Of a stretch of DNA of 64,000 nucleotides, positions 50,331-62,212 are shown piece after piece (positions within the stretch are counted from its first letter, which is position 1; the number at the start of each line of letters is the position of its first letter). Below the pieces are notes generated by a model. The model searched no databases, was not told where the DNA came from, and saw nothing but the letters and a program-made list of their open reading frames with translations. The position numbers and the translations under genes are program-made. The DNA comes from Epiperipatus broadwayi. Taxonomy: Eukaryota; Onychophora; Udeonychophora; Euonychophora; Peripatidae. Location of the stretch: assembly GCA_028023455.1 (NCBI GenBank), contig JAQFVV010012420.1, forward strand, positions 8,701,194-8,765,193, in the 5' to 3' direction.

Positions 50331-52316
50331 TGTAACGGGCACATACACGGTTACATTATTATTTTTTTTAAATTAGACATGAAAAATAAAAGTTCGCAAA
50401 TAAAAACTTCTTTTTTAATAATTAGAAATTGAAAATTAAAAATCATCTAAACTCTAATATATAAAATCGCACAGATGAAAAATTATTAAAAAAAAACTTT
50501 ATTAAAAAAAAGAAAAAATTTTAAAACTAAATATTAAGAAAAAGATTTGAAAGATTTAAAGATAAAAAACAATGTATAATAATTTAATTAATTCTATTGT
50601 ATAAAATGGAAATGATTATTTTAATTAGTAAAAGTAAACTAACCCTTGGGCATTCCAAAATGTAGAAGTAAAGGTCAAATAGGAGAGAAAAACAATATAA
50701 ACTAATAGCCAATAAAAGAAATCCCTCAGGAAACGGACCTCAATGAAAGGATCATCATCGTCATGATGTAATGCACACTTCAATCTCAAAGTTGATTATA
50801 AAAGGAAAGAGATGTGATTGAGAAGGGGGATATGTGTTAAGTCGGAGAGAGTTGGAGGAGAAGGGATTGAAAGACGCATTTTCAATTCCTTCAATCATTC
50901 TAAAAAAATGAAACATCGTTTTACCATGTTGTGGACTATAGGACATCTGGGCCCAGCAATTAAATACCAGCTACAATAAAGGACCAACAGCTAACTGCAC
51001 ACCGATCTCCTCATGACTTTGTGGGAATTAACACCTTCCAAATTACAATCAATTAGAAACTATGGACTTTTTCTAAAAACAGTAAGAACTATATAGTTAA
51101 TGAACATTTTCAAAACAGTAAGAACTTTGATTCCAAAAACTTCTCAATATTTAAATAGAAGTAGAATTTTCTATCTGACTAAATTTTTTATTAATTATTT
51201 TACTGAATGTATTATTTGTTTGTTAAATCATTTCCATTAATTTATTTTCCGTTCTTTTAAGTTTTTGTTATGTTTTTGTTTTGTTTTTTTTGTTAAACAA
51301 CTTTTAAAAAAAAATGTTAAATTTAAGTTGGGCTTGAATGGCTGCATAGATTTATAAAGTTATGTTAGTTTAAGGGAGGGTAAATCTTAGGTTATTTGTT
51401 TTGTGGTTAAATTGGGTCAATGGATTGGATATATCGGTGTAATTAGTAAATGTAGTATGAAGTCCGCTACATGCAGGATCACCCTATATGCCACACTCAG
51501 GTGAAATAAGCCTTTCTTATTGACCAACAGAGACAGATGGTATTCCCTGATCTTTGGATCATCCCTTTTTAGCCTATGGAATGGGATAGTAAGATGGAAA
51601 ATGCAGTCCCTTCCTATGGAGTTTTTTTTATTGCTCTTCTCATCAGACAGATGTAGTATTCCTGTTCTGGATGAGAGTCAATGTCTTCTTTAACCATGCT
51701 GTTCAGATGTATATTCCTAACAGTATGGTAATTGTGCTGTCGTATTCATGCTGCATTGAATACATCGATGTATCAGATGGATTGACATTGACATTAGTTT
51801 GACTGCGAACTTTTGGCCTAAGGTTAAATAAGGTATAGAATATTTTCTTTTAAAATGCAATCTATGTAGTCTATTCATACTCGACACTATAATAAATATT
51901 AAATTCATCTGTGAGAATTTTCAAAATAAAATAAAAACAGTTAAATTGTGAATTAAAATCTAAGGTAAAGTTTTAATGTTTTATAAAAAAAAAAACAATT
52001 AAAGTAAACATACTAAAATAATTTTAAATTTATATATGTTTAATAAATGTTTGTGTGTTAATTACTGGCAGTGGCTTTTATTTTTATTTTTTTATATATT
52101 AAAAAAATATTTTAAGAATTTATATTTTATAAATCTCTGCATCTCACTGAGCCAGTGACTTGGGCTGATGGTTAGAGAAAAATACATATGTAAAAGGTAG
52201 TTTAACAGTGCATATCTGCCTACTCTATAAATTTTCCAGGTTCAAATCGCCTGGTGGGACCCTGTAGCACAGATACTGTAAGACTGCTAACTTCCACTTC
52301 CTTTCTGACCGTTATA
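50331..52316 (+). mobile_element. Solo LTR related to the 19.1-24.2 kb element
   Basis: It starts TGTAACGGGCACATACACGG and ends CTGACCGTTATA, and the two ends are complementary except for one base. It is colinear with the LTRs at 19.1 and 22.0 kb (TATA box at 50797-50804, stem-loop at 50860-50892, the same landmark words throughout) but clearly diverged. No second LTR or primer site follows, so it is a solo LTR, presumably left by recombination. AT dinucleotides flank both sides. Confidence 0.75.
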
Positions 52317-52543
52317 TATATATATATATTTCATGTTTAAAGAGGTTTATTTAAACTTCAATGTCAATATTTCATACTCTGTAGTCAAGTTGCAAGCTTT
52401 AAGTGTCCATATATATTCAATGGACCATTAGTAAGAATGGATTCCATTCTTGCTATTAAAAGGTGTGAAGGTTGCCTTGACAGCAGTGAGAAATATTGAT
52501 TACTATATTTTACTGTGAATGTTTAGGTGGTTACTGGTTGGAA

Positions 52544-52636
<93 letters not shown>
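52544..52636. repeat. (TA)n microsatellite
   Basis: About 93 bases of uninterrupted TA. Confidence 0.95.
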
Positions 52637-52638
<2 letters not shown>

Positions 52639-53590
52639 TGCATAAAAGATGCTTGACTCACTAGAGAGCATTGATAATAATTATCATGGCTTGTTTTTTT
52701 TTTCTAAATCAGCTTATTTTAGTAAATAATATTTGTAATTACATCATAAACTCAGTAAATCACTATTAGCTTTAAAACTGTACTACATAATAATAAAGCT
52801 GTTGTGTATAAATTAGATGAACTCATCAGAAAATATCAAAAAAAAAAAAATTAAACTTTCTATTACTACTTTAATTAAATATACACATATATTAAAAGAG
52901 CAAAAAGTAATTTGTATTCCTCAGCGATTAAATAAATTAGCACATATTCTATTATAGAAAGGATAACCATAAGCTCAATACACATAAAAGTATAAAAATA
53001 TTATATCTCCTCATCAGAAGGGTTGGACACTTAATATCACAATCATATTAGTCTCGCTAAATATCCATTAATCAACCACTATTAGATGTTTCTCCAGTTG
53101 TCTATAAGCATTTTGATGAATCTTTTTCATAATTTGACAATGTACTAATCTTTATCTTGATATTTTAAGCATTCACCAATGAAACTGCATATATTGCCAG
53201 ATGCTTTTTCATTATCTATAAATCTAGAGCAAAATATATACTCATACTTATTGATCCTGACTATAAATTTTTAAAATTTTAGGAATATAATATACAGTGA
53301 TATAACTATTTCTAAATTTTATCTTTTATTTTTGATAGTCTTGAATTTCAATATGCTCTTCATAAATATCTAAATAAAAATGGTGGTGTGTAATTCTGAA
53401 TATTTTTTTTTATTAAATATTCTTAAACCATTAAGCATCACATGATCACATTTCCTATACTAGCACATTAATTGTTGATAAACAGAGCAAAACTCTCCAT
53501 ACAGTATTGCCACCTGTGCTAAACAGAGTAATCAATGGATGCCAGAAGGCTTGTGCATAAAATCCATATCTAATGCCTACTCATCCAATA

Positions 53591-53632
53591 TCCCCAGACT
53601 AGTTTCTGGCTTGTGGCCTTCGTCAGTGAGGA
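53591..53632 (-). ncRNA. Hammerhead ribozyme, minus strand
   Basis: Inverted copy of the motif at 54234-54275, complete in this arm: on the minus strand TCCTCA, CTGACGA, the GGC-loop-GCC helix, GAAACTAGTC, TGGGGA. It would be made only by antisense transcription. Confidence 0.8.
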
Positions 53633-54233
53633 GCTTTGGATCTGAGAGCACTGCATCTAGATCTTAGGATCTAAAGCAACCCTCTAGCAACCACCTTTTA
53701 GCTCTACTTAACTACAAAACTATGAGAATGAAATTGAAAACACAAAAAATATTTTCAATCTAAGCTCAATAGCTTATATAGTCATATGGGTCTGAACTCA
53801 GTTCAGCACCCATACATTTTGGTGTCTTTGGCTCTTTTACAACCATAGCCACCACTATCCTATTAGGCAGGATTAGTGTTAAACCATTAAGCATCACATG
53901 ATTACATTTCCTATACTAGCACATTAATTGTTGATAAACAGAGCAAAACTCTCCATACAGTATTGCCACATGTGCTTAATGGTTTAACACCAATCCTGCC
54001 TAATAGGATAGTGGTGGCTATGGTTGTAAAAGAGCCAAAGACACCAAAATGTATGGGTGCTGAACTGAGTTCAGACCCATATGACTATATAAGCTATTGA
54101 GCTTAGATTGAAAATATTTTTTGTGTTTTCAATTTCATTCTCATAGTTTTGTAGTTAAGTAGAGCTAAAAGGTGGTTGCTAGAGGGTTGCATTAGATCCT
54201 AAGATCTAGATGCAGTGCTCTCAGATCCAAAGC

Positions 54234-54275
54234 TCCTCACTGACGAAGGCCACAAGCCAGAAACTAGTCTGGGGA
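54234..54275 (+). ncRNA. Hammerhead ribozyme, plus strand
   Basis: Helix I is TCCTCA (54234-54239) with TGGGGA (54270-54275), six pairs with one G-U. Core CTGACGA is at 54240-54246. Helix II is GGC-CACAA-GCC (54248-54258), with an A-A flanking mismatch. GAAA is at 54260-54263. Helix III is the minimal AC/GT pair closed by TA, ending in the GTC cleavage triplet. Predicted cut is after C54269. All conserved core bases of the family are present. It is sense to RFX6, so if the intron extends over it the pre-mRNA would contain it. The short helices II and III suggest modest activity alone. Confidence 0.82.
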
Positions 54276-55039
54276 TATTGGATGAGTAGGCATTACATAT
54301 GGATTTTATGACAAGCCTTCTGGCATCTATTGATTACTCTGTTTAGCACAGGTGGCAATACTGTATGGAGAGTTTTGCTCTGTTTAAATATTCTTATCAT
54401 AAAGATATTTTTTTCGGACTACTGCTATATATTTTTATTGATTTGACAGTTGATCTATAATTTTGCAGCAATTGTCTCTATTTTTTCACCTGAACATTTT
54501 AAAATACTTGATATCTATAACAATTTGATTATTTTATATTTATTTTTTATTGTTTGTAAATTTAATTCTATGTATTACCTTCACTTAAATGCCGTTATTA
54601 CAAATTACGTTTAATGCTTCTGTATTAAATTTTGGCCCAAAAGTAAATAGAGTAACTACTCAATGTTTAAGTAATAGTTTGCAACTTCTTGTAACCTTTT
54701 AACATAATTTCTTTTAGATTACAAGTTTTGAAATGCATCATGAACTTTAGTGAAAGATTCAAATGTTATTGCATGAATCATTCTCTCTTTATAATCATTA
54801 TTTACATGCCACATAATTTATAATTTTTTTTCTTTGCTTTTAATAATTTTGCCATTCTTTTCTTCTCATTAGTGAAATAAACATTTTATTTAATACGAAA
54901 ATGTTATTTTAAATCTGTGATTCTTTTACTTTTATGCTTTTCTCTGACTTCAATCATGAGTATATTTTCTTATGTCATTTTTGACTTGGTTCTTTTTCAA
55001 TATCAGTCATTTGTAATTACTTTCATATTTCATCATCAC

Positions 55040-56100
55040 CTTTTTCAACCATTACTTATTTACTTCAGGGTGAAGGTCTATTCAAAATTAATCCTTCTTC
55101 ACTGATCTGTAGCCTTTCTTTTCCACATTATGCTAGCACCCTTTCCCATTCTATCCATCCATCTCACATGTGGTTTTTTCTGATCTTTTACAATCACTTG
55201 GAATTCAATTTAAGGTTTCAACTATACATATACTATCATTTCTTTTTACAATATGCCCAGCCCAACTAAACTTGTCTCTTAATTCTTTCAATGATGTTAG
55301 TAATACTTGTTTGTTCTCTCACACATGTACTTTATTTTCAATCTCTTCTTCTTACTCCTAACATGCATCTTTACATACTTTGTTGAATGGACCACTGTCT
55401 TTGTATTGCTTTTCTGTTAAGTATCCAAGTCTCAGATCCAAAAGTAAGAACTGGTAAAATATATTTATTAAAAAACTTTTCCTTTTCAAACACAATGGTA
55501 TATTTTCTTTTAATTTTAAGTTATTTCTACAAAAAGCACTCCAACTAAGTTTAAGTCTATGATTAATTTCATTCATTACATTACTGTGTGTAGTAATGAT
55601 CTGACCAAAGTATTTGTAGTTGTTAACTTCTATCTTGTAATTATCAATCTTTTTTTTCTTTTGAGAAAATTCATTGAGTATTCCTTAACATTTACTTGTT
55701 TGCTTTCATCTTATAACTTTTGCAACATTTTTGAAGCCGTAAAATATTATTTCAAAGCAACTACATCATCTGCAAAATCTCACCATTAATTTTTACTCCC
55801 TTAGGGTTCCTATTTTAATCCACAAGATGCATCTTGCAAAACTGCTTTAAAAGTTTTAAAAATATAGAGTCACCCTGTCATACAATCTTCTCAATGTTAA
55901 TCTTTCTAGTATCATTATGTATTTTAATTGTCTGTTGCATTTTCATATTTTTCAGGCTATGATAATATCCTGGATCTATAGTGATCCAATGCTTTAATCA
56001 TTAAAGAAATACTTATCAAATAAAATGCCTTTTTAGAGTCTATATCTGCAAATCCAAAGTAAAATTGCAACTCATGTTCATTAGTGCTTTCTATAACTTT
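55040..56100 (-). pseudogene. RTE-type LINE reverse transcriptase remnant
   Basis: Read on the minus strand, motifs follow in the order of RTE-clade reverse transcriptases. KVIESTNEHELQFYFGFADI and SKKAF (56100-56030) match the VIEKTNEYN..L.FVDYEKAF region. IEK and QGDSI (about 55890) are from RGVRQGDSISP. GVKINGE then, after a one-base shift, DFADDVVAL (about 55757-55790) is the catalytic FADD box. WSAFCRNNLKLKENIPLCLK (near 55530) matches the WSAFGK...LCLKRKVF block. WAGHIV (55251-55266) and PSDCKRSEK follow near the C-terminus. Several frameshifts and stops; 5' endonuclease part not seen. It is antisense to RFX6. Confidence 0.85.
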
Positions 56101-58120
56101 ACCGAACTACAGAGCCCTGGTCAGATTTCATATTTGTTAGCATGATCAGCAATATGTCACTTGTTCACAGTCCTGAAATTTGTACAAATGATGTGGCATA
56201 GACATATTAACATGATTCACATCAGGTGATTGTTGTTATGATTGTTCATATCACCTGCATTTCTCTTTCTTTTTAAGAAAATAATTTACAATAAAACAAA
56301 AGTGGCAAATCATAACAATAAGAATTGCATTAGAAACAAAATTAGTAGATAATGATGAAACTGTTATTGGCTCATATTGCTATTGTATCATTCACTGTTA
56401 CAAAGTCTATTTGCATATATGGAGTGGCTTGGGATAAAGCTGTATTAATAAATAAAATTAGTTAATCCTTCATTATTTTTTTATTTTGTTTGCACCTGCA
56501 ATTGATTGAAAGTTTAACCAGAAAAAAATAAAATAATTTTATTTGAAAGAAATTCTAGATATAAAATATGTATTTTTGGTAGCAGATACATTTTATAAAG
56601 CTTTTAAAGTGCATACTATAATAATATATGTTTTTAAAAATCTTTATTTATTAAAATTTTATAAGTCATTTGTAATAAAAAAATTAAGAATTTATTTGTA
56701 ATAAAAATTTAAGAATGGGTCTTGTTCCATAACAACAAGAGTAAAATTTGAAATCTGCTGTGTATTTGGGTGTGAGCAATTATCCCAAGCAGAAAGTTAA
56801 AAAAATAATTAATTAAATTAAAAAAAATGGTGCTTATTGAAAAACAGTGGTGTTTAATTAAAGTGGAATATATAGCTGGATCAGTTGTGTTTAATTCAAT
56901 GTTTTTAATGTAGCCATTAATTCAATTGTTAATTCGTTCTTTGATTAAATCATGAATTGAATCATTAATTCACCAGCAAATCATTTGGTTGCTGTAAAGA
57001 AGTTAGCAGCCTTGAGAAACAGCCTTGAGATATTTAAAGCCTGGAGTTACTAGAAGTACTAAAAAGATGAAATAACCAGAGTAAATGATATCAAACGCTG
57101 AGAAAATCACTATCTGAGTTATTAATACTGTAGAAACCTTTAAAAGTAATATTATGGCAGACTAAAGTATAATTAATTTGTCATTAATAAATGAAGCTCT
57201 GATCAGCTAATATCTGCCTACTTTTAGTTTTTTGCCATTGTTAAACCACATAAAGAAGATTTATTTACAAAATGATCCTAAGCTAATTTAACTCCAGTGA
57301 ATTAAGAAGGAAATAGAAAATGAAGACATCACAATTCAAGAATGTCAAACCAATGTCAGAATACTCAGAAAAGGGTACCTTAACTTAAAAATCAATTGAT
57401 AAGATATTTTCATTTATATTTTTTCTAATAAATCATTACTTAATAAAAGGCCTTTGATAATACTGTTGAAGTAGAAAGATTTTTAGTAAAGGGTTAATCC
57501 TGAGCATATTGCTAAAAGTATCGAATATATTTTGTCTTCTAAAGTGTGTTGCTAATTAATATTCTACTAATTCATATTTTGATATCATTTATTTTACCTG
57601 TAACAAGAAAATATTTTTTTGTTGTTGTTAGTTATCATTTTATTCATGAATGTGTTATGGAAGAAAACAGAGATGATTTTAGATAATGTGTATTATTTTA
57701 ATTAATATGTTAATTAATTTTTTTTTAAAAAAAAAAAAAATCTCAGCAACTCCTTTCCATAACTCTATACTAATTAATAACATTAGAGCTGCCTTTAAAA
57801 CAAGCAATGAATGTCAGATGGAAGTATTAATTATAAATATTAAATTATATTTTTCTTTACTAAAGCAACATGTTAATGAATCTCAGTTTGACACTGGTGT
57901 CCATAACATAAGTTGCTTTAGAAATGCTTTAGATATGTATAAATGTTGTTCCAACCAAGTTTTTAATGAAGTCTAGACAAACCAGGGTGTTTAAAGTTAA
58001 TCAGAAAATATAATTGTGGTTTTTACAAACTTTTCTTGATTGTTTATTGGAAGCTATAATTTGATTATCTTACAATATATATATATATATATATATGTAT
58101 ATGTATTGTTTTGATATATC

Positions 58121-58131
58121 AACATTCTCTA

Positions 58132-58167
<36 letters not shown>

Positions 58168-58178
58168 TAGAGAATGTT
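58121..58178. repeat. Perfect 58-base palindrome with (AT)n core
   Basis: AACATTCTCTAGTGTATATA and its exact complement around an AT run. The same design as the palindrome at 46546-46599 but with an unrelated arm sequence. Confidence 0.9.
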
Positions 58179-59086
58179 AAATAACCCCAACTAACTGGTA
58201 ACCAGTATAGATATTTATTAAAACCTGATGTACAATGGGACAAAATGGTTCAATACATTGACTTATTTTACTAGAAAGTTTACTGATGAATTGTTAAATT
58301 TTTGTTCTACTATTTTTATAGAATATGTGTTATCTTCTTGTTGATTTAAAAGCATGAATTGTTTTCAGTGTCTAATTATAATATTTAAATAATTTGTTAA
58401 TATTCTCCAGTTTTAGGATATAAATTATTAATTTTGTTGTTTTTTTTAGCAGAATTATAATTCTGGCTGTACATTACATATAATTGATGTTGCATTTACA
58501 ATATTTTCTTTTAATTAAAATATAATTCAACTTCTCTGTTCTTTTAATTTGATGCTTCCATATCTGTTTTTTTTTTTTCTTAAAAAATATATAAACAATA
58601 TAATTTTGTTCTAAAAAATTCTATAAGTTTGTGTTTCTTCTCATTTCTGTTTTCATATCCGATGTTTCCCCCTGCATTTTATATTTCTAAACATTTTTCA
58701 ATTTTGCCTCTAAAAATTTCCATGACAGTTTAAAAATATTAGTTATATTATAAAGAAGGAACAAACCTCTAGTCATGCACTTTTACTAATTTACATGCAC
58801 TCACCTGTGAGCATCAGTTTGTTTTCTTCTTTATAATATTACATACACAGTTTGTGCTAGATAAATAATAGACTATTTATTACAGTAAATTCAAAATATT
58901 AGATACTGTTTGAAAAACATTCTGTATATTAAAGCTTGTCATTTTTTATCTGAATTAAAACTAATTAAGGCATTATAAATGTAAATGATCAACATTGTGA
59001 CATTTTTCATTAAATTGAATAAATAATCTTATTATTGTGTCTCATATACTATCACTTTCTTCTACAAGCTTGCATTTTACCCTGCA

Positions 59087-59198
59087 TGGTTTGATGTAGT
59101 GGTATGGCAATGGACTCTAGAGCTCATGGTTCATAAATCATGGCATTGCTCATACTTCTTTTAAACTCCTAAGCAATAAACCACTTTACTATATATAG
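59087..59198 (+). mobile_element. tRNA-derived SINE fragment
   Basis: Box A-like TTGATGTAGTGGTATGG is followed about 35 bases later by box B-like TGGTTCATAAATC. After it come CATGGCATTGCTCATACTTC and ACTCCTAAGCAATAAACCAC, a layout that resembles the tRNA-related SINEs of molluscs as I remember them. No clear target duplication. Confidence 0.45.
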
Positions 59199-61804
59199 TT
59201 TTTTCTTTCATCTTTTATTTATAATGAATTCCTTTCTAATTTTTAATTCCAGTATTTGTGTCTTTATAGATTAGGTTTTTTTTTTCATCTTTTCTTATAT
59301 ACACATACAATCTGACAATGTTCTATTATTTTACTCTGCAGTGGAGTGCAATAGTAAAACAGCATATTCTTAGCAAAAGATTCTAAAATCAATTTTCAAA
59401 TAAATAAAATAAATTCAAAAAATTTCTTTAAGTCAATTGAATAAAACTTTTATATTCAATCTATTATGTGATTGATTGAACACTAGCTGATATCCCAGAC
59501 AATTAAAAAATATCCACTGATTATCAATCTAATTCTGTGACCCAATGATCATTATCACTCTCTGCCATCAGAATCTTAGAAATGAGATACATAAATTTAA
59601 TTTTGCTAGTTATACCATAAGTTATCATATAAAGCAAATAGATGCATTCATCCTCCTCTTAATAAAACTCATATGATGTCTCATGAACAATCTATGTTTT
59701 GTTAAATACATGGTCTTTTCATTGTATTAAACTCAGAGGAAAAAAAACCTATAAATTCATTAGATGAGGAGAATATTAATGAGCATCTCATCCATATTAC
59801 AAGTACTTTTAGTCTCAAATAATATATATTGTGCATTTTTAACATGACTTTTAACTATTTAATAAATACTAGTTTAAATATCAAATTAAAGGTAGTTAAT
59901 TAACTGCATATCATGTATGCATAATATCTTTATTGTTTTTTTTTCTTGTTTTTTTTAAGCAGCTTGAATATCTTATCTAAATAAAATACCCAAAGAAGTA
60001 AAGAAGTAAATAAAGATAAGATTGCAATTCCCAAATAAATTTCATTCTTCAATCTAACCCTGATAGTAGTCAAGTGTGAAGAGATGACAGTTTGAATAAC
60101 ATAATTAATTGCTTTATTGATTATCCATTACAAAGTCATTGGTCGAATGTTAATTCTAGTAGTGACTATAATATCGTTTTTCTCAGGCACTTGATATTTA
60201 TGTTTTGAAAAGATTCATTGAAGAAGTTTATATTTACTTAAAATATACACGTGCTTATATATATTGTATTTTTTTAAAGGTATATATATAGAATCAAAAT
60301 AAATATTTTTTTTTATTCAAAGTAGTATATCTTTATAAATTAAAAAGTGTATGCGCAAGTAAGAAAACAACAAATGATCACTAAACAAATAAATAATCCA
60401 TAGTCTGTTGTTCAGAAAATCTTGGGAAATTTCATCATCCAAATGATGCTTCTGGCAATTGATCGATCATTAGAATTTTTTTTTTCTTCAGCTGGTAATC
60501 AAATCTGGAAATTTTTAGATTTTGAATATCATTTTATTATTGCATAACCACACAGAATATTAATTGATCACACATCATGAGCAATATAAAATACTATTTA
60601 ATTCCATTATTGTGTTTTCAATATATGCAGTACAAACCTTTTAGTACATTAAATATATAATTTGAATATAATTATTAATACATGATTATTTAATACTATA
60701 AAATATTCAATCCTTCCGTTAAGCACTAAAAAATATTTTTGACACCATCTTGTATTAAAATCGATTACATGTCATAAGAAATACTCACTTTGACCTATAC
60801 TAAAGTTTTGTATTTATATTCTCCAAATATACTTCTGCAATTTCATATCTTAAAATAGACAAAAATTTACAAAAACAAGATTGCATAACACTCTATAAAA
60901 AATTTTGCAATCTTATATCCATATGTTTTATCTATATATTGTAACAGTATGTATATACACACGTTGCGCAAGGGTGTGTGTGTATATACGTGTTACATAA
61001 TTTACTAGTTTTTTTATTGAAAGAAATAAAAAAATTAAAATAATCATAATTTAATAGTTTGAAAGAGTAGAAGTTAAAAAATAGAGGGAAAATTTAGAGA
61101 TTAATTAGGAATTAGTTAATAATTGCAACTTGTTTTTCTTTTATATACTTTTATTTTATAAAATAAAAAGTTGTTATGCTTAATTAAAATAGTTTGTACT
61201 AAACTAATTAGGCTCTGGAGATTAAGATCCAAGACTGATTAGTTGAACAATATGGCTAATCTCTGTAATTAAAACAGAAAAACCGGAAAATAAAAAAATG
61301 TAAATTTTAATTAATTTTTTTTTATTATTATTATTATTATTAAGGAAAATACACATACAATTACAATATTAATCTTGTTGGTATACATTTGTTTGGATTT
61401 GTTACATTTATTATGACAATCATTAGTAAATAATTTTCCAAATTAGAAAATTATTATGATAAATTAATTTCATGATCAGAGCAAGAAGCTCATCGTTCAA
61501 ACTTAGTCTATAATTATTGTGTACTAGTTTTATATCAGAACTGGCTTTTTATTTAGTGACTTAGCCAGTGGTCATTGTGCAGTCCGTATTTTGATTGGCA
61601 GTGATCCTTTGTCATTCTCCATCTAACTAAACCATTTTTAATCTTGAATTAATTTTTAATTAGCATGCCTGAGGATAGATTCTTCATCCAGTGGCCTAAG
61701 TTTCCCCCAAGTGTCCCCAAAGAGCTTTTTCAGTGTTAATAAGCAATCCCTAAACATAGTCCTTCAAATAAATTTTTACACACCTCCCATGGATCTTTAT
61801 TTCC

Positions 61805-62212
61805 TCATTTAAAAACAAAATAATTCCTCATTAACCACACGGCATGAAGCAGAAACATTCCCATTCTAATTGCAGCAAAGACACCACTCTTTATAGCATC
61901 CCTGATTCTTAGAATCTTCATGTTAGCTGGCAGTACTCTGGTTATGATATTTTTTCTAGCAGGACTCAAAAATGAGCAAGCAGTAAAAATATGTTCAATA
62001 GTTTCATCCACCACTTTACATAAGCTACATAGTGGTTCTATTTTTGAGAAATTTCTATGACTCACCAAAAAATGATTGGTTAGCAAGGCTTTCAAATTAA
62101 ATTTTATGATGAAGTCAATGTGTTTGGCTTCCAAGTAGCAAAATTTTAGTTTTCTGATTAGTAATTTTTTTGAGAGATAAATGTATTGATAATGCAGTTG
62201 AAACTTGAGCAA
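61805..62212 (-). pseudogene. LINE C-terminal fragment with CCHC zinc finger
   Basis: A 135-codon open frame. Its middle reads NHFLVSHRNFSKIEPLCSLC then KVVDETIEHIFTACSF, giving a C-X2-C-X8-H-X4-C finger. That finger, followed by a hydrophobic tail (here ending in LLHAVWLMRNYFVFK), is typical of the C-terminus of many non-LTR retrotransposon polyproteins (I/Jockey/R2-like zf-RVT region). The upstream reverse transcriptase is not recognisable beyond 62212, so this is a 5'-truncated insertion or remnant. Its clade cannot be assigned from the finger alone, and nothing here shows that it belongs with the RTE remnant at 55-56 kb. It is antisense to RFX6. Confidence 0.65.

Larger units (their letters stand above)
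53480..54385. mobile_element. Foldback element carrying a hammerhead ribozyme in each arm
   Basis: Arms 53480-53893 and 53973-54385 (414 and 413 bases) are inverted copies with only a handful of differences by eye, around a 79-base loop. The loop and left flank share a further direct repeat (CATTAAGCATCACATGAT at about 53430 and 53885). Each arm holds a hammerhead, and both point away from the centre. Penelope-like elements are known to carry hammerheads in their terminal repeats, and the same family decayed is at 2.7-3.5 kb, so this is probably a PLE terminal repeat or a non-autonomous retrozyme-like derivative. No coding content. Confidence 0.8.

Noticed and set aside
57686-57976. A 96-codon open frame with a mixed composition after an A run.
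   Set aside because: No recognisable motif, no splice context, and not similar to any expected RFX6 segment.
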